Shown: in pieces, positions 59,545 through 64,000 of the stretch | Numbering within the stretch: the stretch's first letter is position 1 | How the letters are laid out: every line of letters starts with the position of its first letter | From: Cristatella mucedo | Lineage: Eukaryota > Bryozoa > Phylactolaemata > Cristatellidae | Direction: 5' to 3' | Assembly (NCBI GenBank): GCA_009760855.2 | Contig: WPIO01000090.1 | Location: 620,001 to 684,000, forward strand | DNA length: 64,000 nucleotides | The notes under the pieces: model-generated | Told to the model about the DNA's origin: nothing | The model's input: the letters and a program-made list of their open reading frames with translations, nothing else | Databases searched by the model: none | Program-made: the position numbers and the translations under genes

Positions 59545-60849
59545 GTATCTTTTATTCCGGGCTTGATTTTGAACTGTTTTACTGAGGTTTTGCAAACGAT
59601 CTTCTTTCGTTAAAACTAGCGATAAACAATCGCTCCTTCAGATCATACTTGAAACATCCATCGACTTTATCAAGTCAGAATTTATAGATGAATCATCATT
59701 TCCTCTCATACAATATCTCCTAGAGACCTTCAACAGATATTCCCAATAAAATAATTAACCGATTATTTAACTTCCTTTACGTTTCCATATTTCCATTACG
59801 ATATTTATTTCAATTACAAAAATAACTACTATAGAGAAAAATTGATTGTAAAAATCACTTGCAGTAAAATGGAAAAATCAAATGATTCCAATCATCGCCT
59901 ATAAATATTATTAGGTTGTATTCCCGAAAATATTTCCTCTCTATTCACCTAGCTCCTGATAATCGTATTCCTATAATTTTAACGAGGGGAGTAGTGGCTT
60001 AGAAAAAGCGTGAACGCCCTATAGTGGTTGAAAATTTGTATAGTGCATTAAGAGTACTCCATCTCTTTCTAGGCAGTACACATTCTGCATAAAAAGTTAG
60101 TAAAGGATTAGTCGCAACATCCGCATACTGCTGTTATAGCTTCAGCAGATACAGAAACATCAATGACGAATTACCAAAACAAATCAGATCCTGTGATTTC
60201 AACATTCGGTTGAATTTTTTGTTTTGAATGTAATCAAGTCAGGGGAAGTTGGCTTAAACCTAATTTATTTTGGCTGGCAGTTAATAACCCATTACGAACC
60301 ATTGAATACCTGTTTTGCTGCTATATTAGTTTTTCCTTGTTTTCAAAGACATCCTGCTTAGTTATTTCTCTATACTTCTGACCCACGGTTCGTTGGGTTG
60401 AGGTCTTAATCGAAAAGCACCGTGCCATCTTCAAGAAAAATTAAATAACAAAACTCACTGATGAAAACGTTTCCTTGTCCTTCACCAATATTCACAAGTA
60501 CAAATTCTTCGACGAAACCTTTGTCCGACTCGTCCGATTTCCCTGTATCCGGTTTTAAGTGTCAATCCCCTCCAGGAAGTGACTAAGTCTCCTAGAAAAC
60601 ATTTTCTTATTCCACTACTGACTCATATAGCACAAAAAGAAATAAAGTAATAATGCCGCATCTAGCTATAAAGGCTTAACTGTGATGTGGTGTTTAAAGC
60701 CAATAAAAGCGAGGTTGAATTTTCTGTTGGTTTCAAACCAGTTAAAAACCGGAGGGTTCAAACAAGGTTTTATATGAACCATCCACTAGTTGTGAAGTTT
60801 TTTGGTATTGATTTATGTGCTATGCTGTCATAGGAAAAAAGCCTCGTCT
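59545..60849. other. Kinase intron 3: mostly unrecognised, one weak LINE match
   Basis: AT-rich intron. Positions 60,030-60,260 contain a faint reverse L2-A 3' end (GTGCATTAAGAGTACTCCAT, then TCTCTTTCTAGGCAG). Nothing else is recognised. Confidence 0.4.
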
Positions 60850-62112
60850 CAGACTGCTTTTAAGTTCATGCAATTTAGGGTGAACGGATTAGAGTCGGAT
60901 CGCTGGTTGCAGGATGCTTGGCATAGCTGGGGGACTAGGTCTAATAAGACGGTTTCGGCATGTGAATGAGGTGAGCTGAAACTCATTGAAAGAACGCAAA
61001 AATGAAAATGCTGATTATTTTGGGCCAGTGAAAATCCGAAAGACGTGCAGTGGTGCAGCAACCGTGAACCTCACACGACTCAATATTGTAACTGAGGAGT
61101 TTTGCACAAACCTTAATCGCAATATTGAGCATCCCAAGAGACCAGAGAGCAGTGAGCAGCAACAATGGAGACCAGACGTTATTGTTGCATGGACCAATTT
61201 AATGCAGTATCAATGTCCTACCGTGCATGAATTTTGGCAACGGTTTGTAGCTGAGAGTTGACAGAGTTGGTAGCAGGGCTTATGTGTTCATCCAATGAAA
61301 GATTCCTTTGAAGCAGGACATATAGATTAAGGAGATTAAACCGAAGGTATGGCGGTAGAGCCAAATTTTAGTTTAAGGCTTTTAATTTCTGAATCCAGCT
61401 TGCAGTGCCCATGCCAAGGAAATGAGTTTGGCATCGTACAATCTACGAAAGTTTTGATGTTGATTGCATTAATACGTGCAGCGAGGGAGACGGTGTAAGT
61501 CCAAGAGCTGAATTTCTGGGATAATTTAAAGCGACGATACAACTGAGTTTCATTCATTTGAAGTGAAAGCCTCGATTGTGTATGGCGATCACATCGGAAG
61601 GATGCAGAGCATACAATGTTAAAAAAAGTAGAAAAAGCACAGAGCCCCGAGGTTCTTTGTGCTTAGGTAGTTTCTCAGACGACTTTTGTCCCTTCACATG
61701 AAAATGTTTGATTCTCTCATTAATATAGGACATGAACGAGAGCAGTGGTGTGCCAGCAATGCATGCCCAGGCCAAAGGCGGCAGGTTCAAGATGGACTTT
61801 GTGAACCTCAGCATGTGATTCTGCCAACAAATTTCCCTAATGAATTTAGATAGTAAATGTTGAATTGAGTCTTTAATTAAATCTGCTCTCGTAAGAATAT
61901 CGTTTTACATCTTGAGGTATGCTGACTCAACCAACCCATGGTGCTCGAAAACGAGACATGAACTTACTATCAGGCGTGAGCTCTCAATATAGGAGTCAAG
62001 GTGGCCTATCACAATTCGTTCTAGTGTATTTTATAGGAGCAGGAGAATGGAAAGTGGACGAAAGCTGACAAAGTCTTCTTGGGATAGTTTTAATTTCTTA
62101 ATCAGTGGCCCT
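60850..62112 (-). mobile_element. L2-A LINE, RT and C-terminal parts
   Basis: Reading the minus strand from about 62,112: PLIKKLKLSQEDF, then FRPLSILLLL, HLDSYIESSRLI, a decayed FDTTDH region, KEPRGSVLFLLFLTLYAL (the PQGSVLG block) and a worn C-terminal domain to 60,850. No tail. Many disablements; one of the older copies. Confidence 0.75.
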
Positions 62113-62426
62113 AAAACAATTATTTTTATAAATGTAGGACTACTTCATTCCTACTAGCATTGATGGACCAGAAGCTCCTCAGTGCCATCTTCCTAGATTT
62201 CTACTGTATCCATAACCGTAATGAACAAATCAATATGCCTTTGATACACAAGATCACGCACCTTCAATATTTCAACTCACTTTTACAAAAATGTATGCCA
62301 AACGCATCAAATGATTTTCTTAATCACTACCATATAGCTATTTGCTACCGTTAGCTACTTACTATCATTAGAGATCAAAATATGATTATGGGAATCCATA
62401 AAATAAGAATTTTCTTATCTACCTAG
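62113..62426. other. Kinase intron 3, last part
   Basis: About 300 bp of AT-rich sequence before the exon 4 acceptor. A 64-codon open frame (62,160-62,354) has no recognisable domain. Confidence 0.4.
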
Positions 62427-62628
62427 TATTCTTGAGATGGATTTGATGGATGCATCGCTCCAATCGTGCATTCATAATCAACGTTTATTCTTATATGGAG
62501 ATGAACATAAATGCCGATGCATCTTCCAAATTCTATCCGGCATTCATTTCATACACAGTGCAGGAATCATCCATCGTGACCTCTCGTCAAACAACATCCT
62601 TGTTCATTATGCAAGGAACCTTTTCAAG
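62427..62628 (+). CDS. Kinase exon 4: hinge to catalytic loop
   Basis: After CCTAG it completes a codon and encodes ILEMDLMDASLQSCI (hinge and alpha-D), GDEHKCRCIFQILSGIHFIH (alpha-E) and SAGIIHRDLSSNNILV (catalytic loop), ending NLFK at GTAGAA. His, Arg, Asp and Asn of HRDxxxxN are kept, but the usual Lys two residues after Asp is Ser. Uninterrupted frame. Confidence 0.9.
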
Positions 62629-62761
62629 GTAGAATGGCAAAACTGCCACAGTCATTATCTTCTGTATTATTCATGCATTATTATTATTGATATTATTCAT
62701 ATATTACCTATGTATTATTTCCATTACAAAAGCATTACTGAAGTAATCCTGTAATTTGTAG

Positions 62762-62953
62762 ATCACTGATTTTGATTTAGCTCGGAAGTTCCCGTGGACT
62801 GAACCTGACATGTTAACAGATAAAGTAACAACTCCAAACTTCCGGCACCGGAGATTGTATAGATTCCACATGACTATACGGATGCAGTGGACATGTGGGC
62901 CATTGGATGCATTCTATATCAATTACATCATTGGCAGTTCTTTGTTCCTCGCT
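62762..62953 (+). pseudogene. Kinase exon 5: activation segment to DMWAIGCI, frameshifted
   Basis: After TTTGTAG it encodes ITDFDLARKFPW (DFD in place of DFG) and TEPDMLTDKVTTPNFR. At 62,843-62,845 the frame shifts by one missing base. The shifted frame then reads APEIV, a TAG stop (62,860), IPHDYTDAVDMWAIGCILYQ and FFVP, ending at GTATCC. The downstream frame is so well preserved that the shift must be recent or an assembly error. Confidence 0.85.
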
Positions 62954-63113
62954 GTATCCTTTCTGTTTGTCCGTCTTGAAGCATTTGGTTCATCCAGAGC
63001 TTTCGATTCTAACAAAACTTCCTTTGTGAAATTAGAATTTTAAATTGTAGGTATACGCAAGGATTTTAGTCTTTCTGACATGTAACGAAATATATAACGA
63101 ATCTATTCCTTAG

Positions 63114-63211
63114 CTACTAGAAAAGCAACCGGGATTGATCTAATCCGAAACATTTTAGACAGGATTTGAAAGCCCAATGAAGACGACACTGAATTCATCG
63201 ACAAAGAAGCT
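63114..63211 (+). pseudogene. Kinase exon 6: alpha-G segment with a stop
   Basis: Starts after TTCCTTAG in the phase left by exon 5 and encodes ATGIDLIRNILDRI, a TGA (63,167-63,169, one change from GGA), then KPNEDDTEFIDKEA. This matches the MAPK FPGxDxIDQLxxIxxxxGxPxxE block, where Gly is expected at the stop. It ends at GTAAGA. A further piece (about 63,283-63,330, MPYDKKDNIFFTFRE before GTAAGC) would follow, but no acceptor AG is seen. Confidence 0.8.
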
Positions 63212-63330
63212 GTAAGATAAACATATAATTTCCTTGGCTAATTTGGTCGACAAAAATCCCAACTAATAAATCTACTTGAATACGGATGCCGTATGATAAA
63301 AAAGATAATATATTTTTTACATTTCGGGAG

Positions 63331-63504
63331 GTAAGCATGTTTTCTCTTAATTTATTTGAGACTGAGAATGAGCTCGGGGAGTTCATTTCAAGGGTATTAC
63401 CTTTTTGCTCCTTACTTTCGCAACTATTGAACCTAGCTAATATACGCGTCTTAATTTTATTTAAAGTAACAATTTAATCACTTTCAATACTGAAAAATTT
63501 GTTT
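63331..63504. other. Nothing recognised
   Basis: Intron-like AT-rich sequence after the possible exon ending at GTAAGC (63,331). Confidence 0.35.
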
Positions 63505-63640
63505 GCCAAAGATTAAGTTAGGCAAGCGATGCATTGGCTGGTGAGTCATAACTTTGCCAAAGATTTATGGAGGCGAGCAATGCATTTGCTGGTGAGTCCG
63601 AACAGATTAAAGGGCACCGGCAAAGACGTACGTGCAATTT
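63505..63640 (+). repeat. ~50-bp tandem duplication over a possible kinase exon (subdomain XI)
   Basis: Units from 63,505 and 63,555 share GCCAAAGATT, then GGC(A)AGC...ATGCAT..GCTGGTGAGTC. The second unit lies in an open frame reading FAKDLWRRAMHLLVSPNRLK. This resembles the kinase subdomain XI pattern DLLxxMLxxxPxxR with the invariant Arg. The exon borders are not clear, so membership in the upstream kinase gene is a suggestion only. Confidence 0.35.
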
Positions 63641-63761
63641 TGATAGAACTGAAGTCTAGTTTATTACTATTGCTGTTGTTCAATTCTCAGAGTTTCTGTT
63701 CGAACGTTGTTTACAGCAAAAAAGCACCCGAAATAAATTCAGGCAGTCAATTAAAGTCAGT

Positions 63762-63840
63762 TCTATGATAGTAGAACTCGCTTTCACAATTCTTAGGCAA
63801 CGACAACTACTCTCATGCGGCCGACTCCAGTAGACCACCA
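63762..63840 (+). mobile_element. L2-B LINE, tiny fragment
   Basis: AGTAGAACTCGCTTTCACAA, then TTCTTAGGCAACGACAACTA and CTCTCATGCGGCCGACTCCA match the L2-B C-terminal WNSLPQFL region. Both ends are missing. Confidence 0.6.
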
Positions 63841-64000
63841 GAAATTACGGAGATTGCAATACAGGTCATGCGTATGCAAGATAAGTAGAAATAGTTGATG
63901 AAAAGAGTAGTAATAATGTTTTATCGTGGCGATGGAGTTAGAAGATCAAGGTTAATTACATGAAAGAAATTGTTTAACTAGCACATATACGCTAGGCGGT

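Noticed and set aside
61860-61960. Possible missing kinase exon (IVLHLEV-like)
   Set aside because: It lies in the reverse transcriptase of a reverse-strand L2-A LINE and lacks a suitable acceptor; a better exon is at 59,489.

Overview
The window is AT-rich, repeat-dense animal DNA, most likely from an invertebrate. The evidence is GT-AG introns more than 10 kb long, many L2-type non-LTR retrotransposons (LINEs), tRNA-derived SINEs, a Polinton-type element and a solo Gypsy-like LTR. The species cannot be named from the sequence. About half of the window is recognisable mobile-element debris, and one host gene was found.

Region 1 (1-9.8 kb) is nested, 5'-truncated L2 LINEs of two subfamilies. 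L2-A has a 3' hairpin and a TTA-rich tail; L2-B has an ACATT tail. The region also holds an unclassified 0.5-kb dispersed repeat inside a LINE, a TA microsatellite, and copy 1 of a 1.8-kb repeat.

Region 2 (9.8-26.5 kb) is a fossil Polinton/adintovirus-like element, broken in many places and lacking both ends. Recognisable parts are structural ORFs, a packaging ATPase, a DUF5679-like zinc ribbon, an adenain-like protease, a PLA2-like minor capsid protein, an HNH-AP2 gene, a fibre-like repeat protein and protein-primed family B DNA polymerase. It was later hit by an L2-B LINE, a 1,245-bp solo LTR with 4-bp target duplications, and a 415-bp GC-rich insert flanked by 101-bp duplications.

Region 3 (26.5-36.6 kb) has a second, inverted copy of the 0.5-kb repeat and copy 2 of the 1.8-kb repeat, which carries a LINE whose empty site survives in copy 1. 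It also has a long L2-A LINE with an internal 605-bp tandem duplication and a nested L2-B, and a further L2-A.

Region 4 (36.6-64 kb) is a plus-strand MAPK-like (CMGC) kinase gene spread over at least 26 kb. Six exons were found by eye, all with matching splice phases, from the glycine loop to the segment beyond APE. Its C-lobe carries a frameshift and two stops, so it is a non-processed pseudogene or an assembly with errors. Its introns hold all six SINE-A copies, several SINE-B copies, many LINE pieces and tandem repeats. SINE-B ends in a hairpin resembling the L2-A 3' end, which suggests L2-A mobilised it.
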